Source: Marinicrinis sediminis (GTDB lineage Bacteria; Bacillota; Bacilli; Paenibacillales; KCTC-33676). From it: DNA of 64,000 bases. Positions 25,377-34,073 of this stretch are shown here, piece by piece. Within the stretch, counting starts at the first letter, position 1; every line of letters starts with the position of its first letter. The notes under the pieces are model-generated. The model was not told where the DNA came from. It saw nothing but the letters and a program-made list of their open reading frames with translations, and ran no database searches. The position numbers and the translations under genes are program-made. The DNA is taken from assembly GCF_042685085.1 (NCBI RefSeq), contig NZ_JBHUMM010000014.1, positions 1-64,000 of the forward strand, given 5' to 3'.

Positions 25377-26900
25377 CTAGCGGCGGAACTGCAATTCTGC
25401 CGTCAGCCCCCACGTTTTTTCAAATTCACTGACCGTATCGAGGAAAGCCTGCTGCTCAATCTCGGCCGGACGAAGCAGGTGAGCCGTGATCTGGAACTGC
25501 CCGTCTGCAAGCTGCACATCAAGCGTGTGGATCGACTGGGTTTCACTCCGATCCAGAGAGGCGGCAAGTTGCAGCAATGTGCCGTATCGGACGACCCATT
25601 CGAAATCTTCCGGATGAAGAATATCCTTGTGCAAGTTGAAATAAGGCTTGATTTTCTTTTTTGACTTATAGGAAGCCACGAGCGCGCACAGAACGAGCTC
25701 TCGATGGGTGAAGCCCTGTAGTCCGGAATTGGCAATTAGATAATACGTATGCTTGTAATACTGGACGAACTGAACAGATACACCGATGCGGTACAACAGA
25801 CAAGCCGCTTCCACAATTTGCTTGTCTGCAGCGAGAATCGTGTGGCCACCTTGCAGCGCATCCATCATCGACCTGGCATGCTTCATGACCTGACTGACAT
25901 GCCGCTGTGGCACCAGCGGGTACCGATTCATAAAACTTTCCACATTGTAGCCGATCGGACTTTGCAGGACGGCTCGGCTCGGCCATATGGCGGAATAGAG
26001 CAGACCGTCTCGCAGACCCGAGCCGCAGATGACATAGCCGCTGGATTGAAGAGATTGGTAGATGGTTTGGAGGATCAGGACACCGGGTATAATAATATCG
26101 GCGCGATCCTTGGACAATCCATCGAGCTTTTTGCGGGAATCGACATCGCTTTCCATGAGCAGATGCATGATTTCCTCCATTTGTGTGCCAGACATCTCGA
26201 ACGCATGGGTCTGATCAAGAGAATACTGGATACGATGCTGATAGATTTTGCACAGATTGCGGATGGTGCCTCCGAGGCCGACCAGGGGCAAGCCCGGATT
26301 TTGCGTGTGCCAGGGAGCCTGCTTCAGCGCCTCCTGAATCGCGGAACGAATGGCTGCTTTGCCAGCTTGTAACGAAGGGGCGGACTGCAGGAGGGTGTAG
26401 CTGTTGACAGCTCCGTAGGGCAGCGAAATACTGTGGACCAGCTTTCTTTGCTGAAAATAGCAGATCTCGGTGCTGCCGCCGCCAATATCAATCATGAATC
26501 CGTCCTGGATGGGCAGGGAATTGATCATCCCGATGAACCCCATCTCTGCTTCCTGCTCGCCGCTAAGCACTTCAATCGGCAGGTCTGTCCGTTCAATCAG
26601 GGAAGAAATCACGGCTTCTTGATTGCTGGCGTTGCGGATGGCAGCCGTAGCCGCAGCACGAATACGGGTCACCTGCTGTGCGTCGCACAACAGCTTGAAG
26701 TGATGCAGAATGTCCACCAGTGAATCCACAGCATGGGCGGGGATGCTGCCGTCTGGCTGGATAGTCTGACTCAATCGTGCCGAAAACTTGCTCTGATCCA
26801 GAATCTGATGGCCGCCCCGGGTATTGACTTCATATATAACCAATCGAACCGAGTTGGAGCCGATATCAATAATCCCGATTCGTTGCAGTGTCTGTTTCAT
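25377..26900 (-). CDS. ppx: Exopolyphosphatase / Ppx-GppA phosphatase
   Basis: Removes terminal phosphate from polyphosphate (or ppGpp-type pentaphosphates). Two adjacent ATGs (26903, 26900) follow AAGGAG; the second has better spacing, giving about 507 aa (the first is equally possible). ASKHA-fold motifs: IIDIGSNSVRLVIYEV (N-terminus), AAATAAIRNA, SGEQEAEMGFIGM with catalytic Glu, and DIGGGSTEICYF. The C-terminal third resembles the HD-like domain of long exopolyphosphatases. Sits opposite ppk, making a synthesis/breakdown pair. Confidence 0.93.
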   Translation of the reverse strand: MKQTLQRIGIIDIGSNSVRLVIYEVNTRGGHQILDQSKFSARLSQTIQPDGSIPAHAVDSLVDILHHFKLLCDAQQVTRIRAAATAAIRNASNQEAVISSLIERTDLPIEVLSGEQEAEMGFIGMINSLPIQDGFMIDIGGGSTEICYFQQRKLVHSISLPYGAVNSYTLLQSAPSLQAGKAAIRSAIQEALKQAPWHTQNPGLPLVGLGGTIRNLCKIYQHRIQYSLDQTHAFEMSGTQMEEIMHLLMESDVDSRKKLDGLSKDRADIIIPGVLILQTIYQSLQSSGYVICGSGLRDGLLYSAIWPSRAVLQSPIGYNVESFMNRYPLVPQRHVSQVMKHARSMMDALQGGHTILAADKQIVEAACLLYRIGVSVQFVQYYKHTYYLIANSGLQGFTHRELVLCALVASYKSKKKIKPYFNLHKDILHPEDFEWVVRYGTLLQLAASLDRSETQSIHTLDVQLADGQFQITAHLLRPAEIEQQAFLDTVSEFEKTWGLTAELQFRR

Positions 26901-27088
26901 CATGGACTCCTTTTTGTCGGGCCTGTCGAACGCAAGGCGAGCCGTTTGATCAGGCGGTAATGGAATTTGGTTTTGGACTATTTTATCACATTTGCGACAC
27001 AAGAATCAGGTGCCCTGTGAAATTATGCAACGCGGCAGCGCATTAAAACATTTTATGACGATGATAACGAACTTTTATGGCATTATTA

Positions 27089-27117
27089 TTCACATATTGT
27101 TCAAAATCCGATATGAT
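27089..27117 (+). promoter_or_regulatory. Sigma-A promoter of citZ
   Basis: TTCACA, 17-base spacer, TATGAT; one mismatch from consensus in each box. It lies about 100 bases before the citZ start. Confidence 0.65.
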
Positions 27118-27216
27118 TAAAGTTGAATTATCGCACAGTCCGGTCAGATGCACACCATCCCCCGAGACGTTCGAGATCGTTTTTCTCATAGACTTTCATA
27201 TAAAGGAGAGACAAAG

Positions 27217-28332
27217 ATGACGGCAACCAAAGGATTGGAAGGCATTGTTGCGACAACTTCTTCTATTAGCTCCATCATTGACGGTGTCCTCACGTATCGC
27301 GGCATCAACATTGATGAGCTCGCTGAAAAAGCGACATTCGAAGAAGTTGTATATTTGCTATGGTTCGGAAAACTGCCCAATCAGTCCGAGCTGGATGATC
27401 TCAAGGGAAAGCTGAGCGAAGCCTCCTCCATTCCCGAAGAAGTGATTCAATACGTACAGGGGCTGCCTAAAGAGGTCAACTCCATGGCTGCGCTTCGTTC
27501 GATCGTATCTACCCTCTCATTGTACGATGAAGAGGCCAACGAAATGAGCGACGAGGCCAACATTCGCAAAGCGATTCGATTGCAGGCTCAGCTTCCAACC
27601 ATCGTGGCAGCGTTTGCAAGACTGAGAGAAGGCCAGGAGCCGATTCAACCGAAGCAAGGTGCTTCCATTGCGTATAACTTCCTTTATATGCTGACGGGTG
27701 AAGAGCCTACGGATATTGCGGTGGAGGCGATGGACAAAGCGCTGATCCTGCATGCGGATCATGAGCTCAATGCATCCACGTTCGCTTCACGTGTTACGGT
27801 GGCGACCCTTTCAGATATGTATTCTGGTGTTGTCTCGGCGATCGGTGCGCTCAAAGGCCCGCTTCATGGCGGAGCAAACGAGCAGGTGATGGCGATGCTG
27901 GAGGAAATCGGAACCTCGGATCGAGCAGAATCCGTCATAAAGGAAAAGTTGAGCAACAAGGAAAAGATCATGGGATTCGGTCATCGGGTTTACAAAAACG
28001 GCGATCCTCGCGCCAAGCATCTTCAGAAGATGTCGAAGCAGCTGGGTGAAGTGACGGGCAACAGCAACTGGTACGAAATGTCCACGCAGATCGAAGAAAT
28101 TGTAACCGGATCTAAAGGCCTCAAGCCGAATGTGGACTTTTATTCCGCTTCCGTATACACTAGTCTTGGCATTCCAAGAGATCTGTTTACGCCGATCTTT
28201 GCCATGAGCCGCGTATCCGGATGGACGGCGCACATTCTTGAGCAGTTCGAGAACAACCGTCTGATTCGCCCTCGTGCGGAGTATACAGGGCCTTCCAGCG
28301 CACCCTATGTGCCGATGGAAGATCGGGCGTAG
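27217..28332 (+). CDS. citZ: Citrate synthase
   Basis: Condenses acetyl-CoA and oxaloacetate at the entry of the TCA cycle. Start MTATKGLEGIVATTSSIS at 27217 follows AAAGGAGAG; upstream frame is leader. About 371 aa, the short Gram-positive type. Catalytic region: HADHELNASTFASRV, GPLHGGANEQVM with active His, GFGHRVYKNGDPRA with the second His, and late NVDFYSASVYTSLGIPRDLFTPIFAMSRVSGWTAH with the catalytic Asp. First gene of citZ-icd-mdh. Confidence 0.96.
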   Translation: MTATKGLEGIVATTSSISSIIDGVLTYRGINIDELAEKATFEEVVYLLWFGKLPNQSELDDLKGKLSEASSIPEEVIQYVQGLPKEVNSMAALRSIVSTLSLYDEEANEMSDEANIRKAIRLQAQLPTIVAAFARLREGQEPIQPKQGASIAYNFLYMLTGEEPTDIAVEAMDKALILHADHELNASTFASRVTVATLSDMYSGVVSAIGALKGPLHGGANEQVMAMLEEIGTSDRAESVIKEKLSNKEKIMGFGHRVYKNGDPRAKHLQKMSKQLGEVTGNSNWYEMSTQIEEIVTGSKGLKPNVDFYSASVYTSLGIPRDLFTPIFAMSRVSGWTAHILEQFENNRLIRPRAEYTGPSSAPYVPMEDRA

Positions 28333-28454
28333 CACAGGAACGAACGTGATACTCGCGGCATCATTGTATAGAAATGTGGATTTGCGGGAAGTGGAGAAAG
28401 GCTCCATCTCCCGTTTATCTATGTCATACCCCATTCCAAGGAGGAACTGTTAGC

Positions 28455-29753
28455 ATGGTAGAATTCAAACAATACGAGCTCCCGACTTCCGGAGAGCGCA
28501 TTACACTGGAAAATGGAACGATGAACGTACCGAATCACCCGATTGTGCCTTTTATCGAAGGAGATGGCACGGGTCCGGATATTTGGGCGAGTGCCCAGCG
28601 CGTATTGGACGCAGCAGTAGAGAAAGCGTACGGCGGTGAGAAGAAGATTGCCTGGTACGAAGTATTTGCCGGGGAGAAAGCGTACAATCAATTCGGAGAG
28701 TGGCTGCCTGCGGACACATTGACGGCCATCAAGGAATACCTGGTTGCTATCAAGGGACCACTGACCACCCCAATCGGCGGCGGCATCCGTTCCCTGAACG
28801 TGGCGTTGCGCCAGGAGCTTGACCTGTACAGCTGTGTACGCCCGGTTCGTTACTTCGATGGCGTCCCTTCCCCTGTCAAGCATCCGGAGCAAGTTGATAT
28901 GGTCATTTTCCGTGAAAATACGGAAGACATTTATGCAGGGATTGAATATCAGGCGTTTTCCGATGAAGTGAAGAAAGTGATCGAATTCCTTCAGCAGGAG
29001 ATGGGTGTGAACAAAATCCGTTTCCCTGAAACATCCGGAATTGGCATCAAGCCGGTATCCGCAGAAGGAACAAAGCGTCTTGTCAAAGCCGCGATCGATT
29101 ATGCCATTCAGCATAACCGTAAAAGTGTGACCCTTGTACATAAAGGGAATATCATGAAGTTTACGGAAGGTGCATTTAAAAACTGGGGCTATGAGCTTGC
29201 CGAGCAGGAATATGCAGAGCAAACTTTCACATGGGGTCAATATGACCGCATCAAGGAAGAAAGCGGCGAAGAAGCAGCCAACAAAGCACAGGAAGAAGCG
29301 TTGGCATCTGGTAAAATCCTGATTAAGGACGCCATTGCAGACATCGCCCTTCAGCAGGTGCTGACTCGTCCGAACGAATTCGATGTCATTGCAACCCTGA
29401 ACCTGAACGGGGACTATCTGTCCGATGCACTGGCTGCGCAGGTAGGTGGAATCGGGATTGCGCCGGGAGCGAACATCAACTACCAGACCGGACATGCCAT
29501 TTTCGAAGCCACGCATGGCACAGCGCCTAAATATGCGGGCAAGGATGTCGTAAATCCGGGCTCGGTGATTTTGTCTGGTGTCCTGATGCTGGAGCACCTG
29601 GGCTGGACAGAAGCAGCAGAACTGGTCTACAAAGGTCTGGAAGCCTCTATCAGCAACAAGACCGTGACGTATGACTTTGCACGTCTGATGGACGGTGCAA
29701 CCCAAGTAAAATGTTCGGAGTTCGGCAGCGAAATCATCAAAAACATGGGATAG
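28455..29753 (+). CDS. icd: NADP-dependent isocitrate dehydrogenase
   Basis: 432 aa; start MVEFKQYELPTSG follows AAGGAGGAAC. Oxidatively decarboxylates isocitrate to 2-oxoglutarate. Motifs: PFIEGDGTGPDIW, GGIRSLNVALRQELDLY (holds the phosphorylatable active-site Ser and substrate Arg residues), FRENTEDIYAGIEY with the NTEDIYAG loop, VHKGNIMKFTEGAF, the metal-binding DAIADIALQQVL stretch, and ATHGTAPKYAGKD for NADP. Lies about 120 bases after citZ. Confidence 0.96.
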   Translation: MVEFKQYELPTSGERITLENGTMNVPNHPIVPFIEGDGTGPDIWASAQRVLDAAVEKAYGGEKKIAWYEVFAGEKAYNQFGEWLPADTLTAIKEYLVAIKGPLTTPIGGGIRSLNVALRQELDLYSCVRPVRYFDGVPSPVKHPEQVDMVIFRENTEDIYAGIEYQAFSDEVKKVIEFLQQEMGVNKIRFPETSGIGIKPVSAEGTKRLVKAAIDYAIQHNRKSVTLVHKGNIMKFTEGAFKNWGYELAEQEYAEQTFTWGQYDRIKEESGEEAANKAQEEALASGKILIKDAIADIALQQVLTRPNEFDVIATLNLNGDYLSDALAAQVGGIGIAPGANINYQTGHAIFEATHGTAPKYAGKDVVNPGSVILSGVLMLEHLGWTEAAELVYKGLEASISNKTVTYDFARLMDGATQVKCSEFGSEIIKNMG

Positions 29754-29767
29754 GAGATGGATGGTAC

Positions 29768-30712
29768 ATGGCGATTCAGCGTAAAAAATTAGCGGTTGTT
29801 GGTGCCGGATTTACAGGCGCCACAACGGCTCTGATGTTGGCTCAAAAGGAACTGGGAGACGTTGTTCTGATCGACATTCCTCAACTTGAGAACCCAACCA
29901 GAGGGAAAGCCCTCGATATGCTTGAAGCCAGTCCGGTCCAAGGATTCGATTCCCAAATTACAGGAACGTCCAGCTATGAAGACGCAGAAGGCGCTGATGT
30001 TGTGATCATTACGGCCGGAATTGCCCGCAAGCCGGGAATGAGCCGCGATGATTTGGTGAATACCAACGCAGGCATCATGCGTTCAGTCTGTGACAATGTG
30101 AAGAAATATTGCCCGAATTCGTATGTGATCATCCTCAGCAATCCGGTCGATGCGATGACCTATGTGGCCTATCAGGCGCTCGGCTTTCCAAAAAACCGGG
30201 TGATTGGTCAATCCGGTGTACTGGATACCGCTAGATACTGCACTTTTATCAGTCAGGAGCTGAACGTATCGGTGGAAGATGTGCGCGGCTTTGTCCTGGG
30301 CGGGCATGGTGACGACATGGTTCCTCTTGTCCGTTACACGAACGTAGCCGGCATCCCGATTGAGAAGCTAATTTCCAGTGAACGAATTGAAGCCATCGTT
30401 CAGCGTACGCGCACAGGCGGTGGGGAAATTGTCAATTTGCTCGGAAACGGAAGCGCCTATTACGCTCCGGCAGCTTCCCTCGTTCAGATGACCGAAGCGA
30501 TTGTGAAAGACAAGAAACGAGTGCTGCCTGCTATTGCCCTGCTTGAAGGGGAATACGGCTATGATGGCCTGTTCATGGGCGTGCCGACGATCCTGGGCGG
30601 AGACGGGATTGAGAAAGTGATCGAACTGGATCTGCTGGAGGATGAGAAAGCGGCGCTTGAGAAATCTGCCGATTCTGTGCGCAATGTGATCCAGATTGTG
30701 AACGAAGGCTGA
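29768..30712 (+). CDS. mdh: Malate dehydrogenase
   Basis: 314 aa LDH-like malate dehydrogenase, malate to oxaloacetate with NAD. Start MAIQRKKLAVVGAGFTGATTA lies after AGGAGATGG. Seen are the Rossmann GAGFTG, DIP with NAD-selecting Asp, ITAGIARKPGMSRDDLVNTNAGIM (mobile loop Arg), LSNPVDAMTYVA, IGQSGVLDTARYCTFI and GGHGDDMVPLVRYTNVAGIPI with the catalytic His. Only 14 bases after icd, so co-transcribed; a perfect terminator follows. Confidence 0.96.
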   Translation: MAIQRKKLAVVGAGFTGATTALMLAQKELGDVVLIDIPQLENPTRGKALDMLEASPVQGFDSQITGTSSYEDAEGADVVIITAGIARKPGMSRDDLVNTNAGIMRSVCDNVKKYCPNSYVIILSNPVDAMTYVAYQALGFPKNRVIGQSGVLDTARYCTFISQELNVSVEDVRGFVLGGHGDDMVPLVRYTNVAGIPIEKLISSERIEAIVQRTRTGGGEIVNLLGNGSAYYAPAASLVQMTEAIVKDKKRVLPAIALLEGEYGYDGLFMGVPTILGGDGIEKVIELDLLEDEKAALEKSADSVRNVIQIVNEG

Positions 30713-30766
30713 TTTGAAATCGAAAGCAAAGCCACGTACAGCAAGGTAAAACAAGGGAAGCGCAAC

Positions 30767-30810
30767 AAGAGTACCTCCGACCAGTCAAATGGCGGGAGGT
30801 ACTCTTTTTA
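30767..30810 (+). terminator. Terminator of citZ-icd-mdh
   Basis: A perfect 12-bp stem, AAGAGTACCTCC with GGAGGTACTCTT, around a 16-base loop and followed by TTTTA. Clear rho-independent form. Confidence 0.92.
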
Positions 30811-30904
30811 TACTGCTTTGCTTGTACAGCGAAGGGATACCCTTTATACTTGATAATGGTAAGTGTATCCTGACAGGATTCCAATTGAGAAAGGGGTTAG
30901 AAAC

Positions 30905-31300
30905 ATGTATGATACCGCGTTATGGCTGCACATTGTAACAGGTTATGTGTTGTTTGCCTATGTCCTGATTCCGGTGCTTATTCCACGAGCAGCCAAGAAC
31001 AGTGCGACAGCAGGCGTGTTGGTTACCGCAAACCGGATCACCCAGTACCTGTTGATTATCGGGTTCCTGACTGGGGGATATATGGTGAGCAAGGCTGGTT
31101 ATTCCACCTTGTGGATCGTCGTAGCCATCGTGCTGCTGCTGATCATGTTTGCGATGGGCGGCATGGTGACAAAGCCGCTGAAGAAGCTGGCTCAAGGTGA
31201 CAGATCGGTGATCAACAAAGCCATGATCTTCAGTATCGTGTTCTTTGTCGCATACTTGGGCATGATGGCCATCATGAGCGCACCGCAGATGCTGGCTTAA
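30905..31300 (+). CDS. Small integral membrane protein, 131 aa
   Basis: Start at 30905 after AAAGGGG. Four membrane helices (about 5-25, 43-62, 68-88, 110-128) make up nearly the whole protein. The N-terminal LWLHIVTGYVLFAYVLI has a His in helix 1, as in small heme- or copper-related membrane families (CopD/DUF2269-like), but I see no second diagnostic ligand, so no function is assigned. Its end overlaps by 4 bases the end of the convergent nucleotidase gene. Confidence 0.7.
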   Translation: MYDTALWLHIVTGYVLFAYVLIPVLIPRAAKNSATAGVLVTANRITQYLLIIGFLTGGYMVSKAGYSTLWIVVAIVLLLIMFAMGGMVTKPLKKLAQGDRSVINKAMIFSIVFFVAYLGMMAIMSAPQMLA

Positions 31301-31911
31301 TCGTAGGTGGGGCCTGCGTCTGGATAGGTGCGAGACAATTCATCCAACGTTTTCTGAAAACTGGGTGCCAGGTGAGTGAGGAAATAATTCACTTCAGGCA
31401 TATCCAGTTTTTTTATTTGCTGCTCAATCTGCTCCCCCGCCATCTTGAATTCCGTGTTGCCCGCTGAAATTTCACTGGCGCACTTCAGATAGGCATCCAG
31501 CAAATCGGCGGCTTTGACATACTGATACAGTTCAGGGTCTGATTCCGCTCCGAATATGAGCGGGTGGTAGCTTCGCTGCAGTTCTGGAGGCAGCATTTCC
31601 AGCAAGCGTTGAGCGGCCAGCTCTTCAATTTGTCTGAAGTTGCGCAGCAGATGTTCATTATGATGCTTCACAGGTGTGGGAATATCGCCTGTGAAAATTT
31701 CAGTCGCATCGTGAAACAAGGCCATGGATACCGCTTTTTCAATCGAAATTTCGCGATCATATTTCTCAATGGCAATGTGACAGAGTGCGTGGGTAAGCAC
31801 GGCTACGTGATATGAATGCTCCGCGACATTTTCCTCCACAACATTACGCATCAGACTCCAGCGGCGAATATGGCGAAGTCGGTATAAATAGGCGAAAAAA
31901 TCAGATTCCAT
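31297..31911 (-). CDS. YfbR-like HD-domain 5'-nucleotidase
   Basis: About 204 aa; start MESDFFAYLYRL at 31911 chosen because GGGGAGG lies upstream; the ATG seven codons earlier overlaps that site. HD signature: EHSYHVAVLTHAL (first His), FHDATEIFTGDIPTPVKH (HD pair), and a later DLLDAYLKC. The sequence matches the YfbR group, which dephosphorylates deoxynucleoside 5'-monophosphates in the cytosol with a divalent metal. Together with tdk it belongs to nucleotide salvage, but the two genes are not linked. Confidence 0.87.
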   Translation of the reverse strand: MESDFFAYLYRLRHIRRWSLMRNVVEENVAEHSYHVAVLTHALCHIAIEKYDREISIEKAVSMALFHDATEIFTGDIPTPVKHHNEHLLRNFRQIEELAAQRLLEMLPPELQRSYHPLIFGAESDPELYQYVKAADLLDAYLKCASEISAGNTEFKMAGEQIEQQIKKLDMPEVNYFLTHLAPSFQKTLDELSRTYPDAGPTYD

Positions 31912-32014
31912 CGTCTTTTCCTCCCCGGTCATGGGCTACAGCGCCAATCAGACTCTCTCTCATGATGACCTGAATGGAAAGCGGATGTCAAGAAGAGGGA
32001 AGTCATGAACAGGT

Positions 32015-32683
32015 TTATATGCCTTTCAGGATCAGCCAGATTCCCAGCACCAACTGCTGAAAGGCGATGGGAACGTTGAGAGTGAGGTATGGTGTATCCA
32101 GTCCGATGAAGTCGGCCATAAACAGCAAGCTGGCCAAAAGGGACAGGGCACAGCCGACGAGTCCCCATATGGACAACCAGCGCGGCACCTGTCGCGTTCG
32201 GTACAGGAGCCAGTTGAGCAACAGCAGGGCCGCCACAAACGTCAAGGTTGTCGCGACATGATTGATCAAATCCCGTGCTGTCTGCAACACTTCACCGAGG
32301 GTCTGAAAATACGCCAGATCGGGTATGTCAGTGCTATGAAATGTTTGACTCAGTGTCAGCAGCAACAGCAATACAATGACGCCTGCCAGTATACATACAC
32401 CTGCCATTATACCGCAAGCCACAGCAGCCAGGCTCAACCCTTTGTAGGCTCGGCTGAATATCGGATAGAGACAGACGGGAATCCCTGCATAAGGTAAGAT
32501 CATCATGAACTGAAAGAACGCGCCCGTCATCACTTGCCTCTCCTGACCAGCCGCCCTGGACAGATAATCCGCGCTATCAATCACCGGTACCACACTCCCG
32601 ATGCCTGCTGCCATCCCGGCCAACAATAACCACCCCGCCACTGCGGCAAGCCTTTTGGCTCCACTTGCATCCTCCATCATCAT
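32015..32683 (-). CDS. DUF4386 family membrane protein
   Basis: About 222 aa; start at 32683 follows AGGAGGAG. Six membrane helices are visible, with the first at AAVAGWLLLAGMAAGIGSVV and the last in FQQLVLGIWLILKGI. The loop GEVLQTARDLINHVATTL and the segment NWLLYRTRQVPRWLSIWGLVG match the DUF4386 pattern. Function unknown. Divergent from the acyltransferase gene with a 185-base gap that should hold both promoters. Confidence 0.85.
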   Translation of the reverse strand: MMMEDASGAKRLAAVAGWLLLAGMAAGIGSVVPVIDSADYLSRAAGQERQVMTGAFFQFMMILPYAGIPVCLYPIFSRAYKGLSLAAVACGIMAGVCILAGVIVLLLLLTLSQTFHSTDIPDLAYFQTLGEVLQTARDLINHVATTLTFVAALLLLNWLLYRTRQVPRWLSIWGLVGCALSLLASLLFMADFIGLDTPYLTLNVPIAFQQLVLGIWLILKGI

Positions 32684-32868
32684 GTAAAACTCCTCCTTGC
32701 CAGATATTCGTATTTCTACGTTTGAATCATATATATCACATCCCCATTTGAACAGGCAGATACCAAAGTAGGGGTGGAGGCAGGTAACCTTTCTGAATTT
32801 CAATTCGTCTACCTTACATGGATTCGCAATTCCCCGATCAAGGGTAAGGAAGGCTGGAGGGAAGTTCG

Positions 32869-34011
32869 ATGAAAACAATGAAAAAAAGTTACTTGCCCGA
32901 ACTCCACTGGGTACGGGCCGTGGCGATTGTGGCTGTCCTGCTTGTGCACAGCACGTCGCAAACCATTGTTCTGCTCGACAAACAAAGCCTGCTATATCCA
33001 CTGTATAATGCCAGCAATATTCTGTTTCGAATCGGAACGACGACGTTCCTGTTTCTCAGTGCATTCGTCCTGTTCTACAGTTATTCCGGGCAACAGATCA
33101 GTAAACAGCGCATCCGAACGTTCTATGCAAGGAGAGGGAAATACATCCTCGTTCCCTATGTGCTTTTTTCCATGGCGTATTATGCCTTAATCCTATTGTT
33201 TGTGGTGGATGTGCAAGATCCGCTACAGACGGGCATCGTGTTTATGAAGAAGCTGTTCACGGGCAAGGCGTATGCCCATCTATATTTCGTCTTCATTAAT
33301 TTGCAGTTTTACTTGATGTTTCCGTTCATTCTGTGGCTCGTCCAGCGCAGGCCGGGATGGAGCGTGCATTTGTGGTGGGTGGGATTGCTTGTGCAATGGG
33401 CTTTTTATTTTCTGAATCATCATTATTTCCACATTGTATATAAAGGCAGCCTCTCACTGACCTACATGTCCTATTATCTGATCGGAGCCTTTGCCGGACT
33501 TCATCTGGATACGTTTCGCAGATGGTTGAGTCAGGCGCAGGGATGGCTGTGGGGTGCCTGGGCCGCTGCAGGCTTTGCACATGTCTGGATTTACCACCAA
33601 TACCGGGTGGAAGGCCAGGCAGCGCCCATGTTGGCGTTTGAGGCGGCCTGGAACAGCTACACCTTGCTGACGGCGTTGCTGCTCTTTCGCCTTTGCTTTC
33701 GGGTATATCCGAGACTGACTGAGGGCGTGAAAAAATGGGTACAGCATCTGAGTGCCTGCTCCTTCGGTATCTACCTGCTTCATCCCATGATCCTGCTCGC
33801 TTATCGGGAATTCGTACAGCCTGGCCACATTCTGCTGTATCACGGGAGTATCCTGATTGGCTTTTTGCTGGCGGGACTTGGTTCCTGGCTGATCGTAACG
33901 CTGTCGTTCCGCTATTTGCGCGTTTCCTGGATGTTATTTGGCAACGGTCCCGCAGATGACGGGGCAGCGAAGCAACGAAACCCGGTGTGGTCCAAGTCAG
34001 AGAGCATATGA
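32869..34011 (+). CDS. Acyltransferase-3 family membrane protein
   Basis: 380 aa with about ten membrane helices. Start after GGAGGG. The N-terminal LHWVRAVAIVAVLLVHS with the conserved His and the RRGKYILVPYVLFSMAYY arginine region are the hallmarks of the OafA/WecH acyltransferase family, which moves acyl groups onto extracellular sugars or lipids. Late SFGIYLLHPMILLAYREF is also typical. No neighbouring glycan genes identify the acceptor. It could modify a wall polymer, exopolysaccharide or a secreted metabolite. Confidence 0.85.
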   Translation: MKTMKKSYLPELHWVRAVAIVAVLLVHSTSQTIVLLDKQSLLYPLYNASNILFRIGTTTFLFLSAFVLFYSYSGQQISKQRIRTFYARRGKYILVPYVLFSMAYYALILLFVVDVQDPLQTGIVFMKKLFTGKAYAHLYFVFINLQFYLMFPFILWLVQRRPGWSVHLWWVGLLVQWAFYFLNHHYFHIVYKGSLSLTYMSYYLIGAFAGLHLDTFRRWLSQAQGWLWGAWAAAGFAHVWIYHQYRVEGQAAPMLAFEAAWNSYTLLTALLLFRLCFRVYPRLTEGVKKWVQHLSACSFGIYLLHPMILLAYREFVQPGHILLYHGSILIGFLLAGLGSWLIVTLSFRYLRVSWMLFGNGPADDGAAKQRNPVWSKSESI

Positions 34012-34073
34012 AGCCTACCGGTTTTGTGATAAGATGGGAGTAGATTTTTTGTAGAGAGAGGGGAAGCTTTTCT

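Noticed and set aside
28419..29705. 428-codon minus-strand frame opposite icd
   Set aside because: Shadow of isocitrate dehydrogenase; Cys/Phe/His-rich nonsense composition and no family resemblance.
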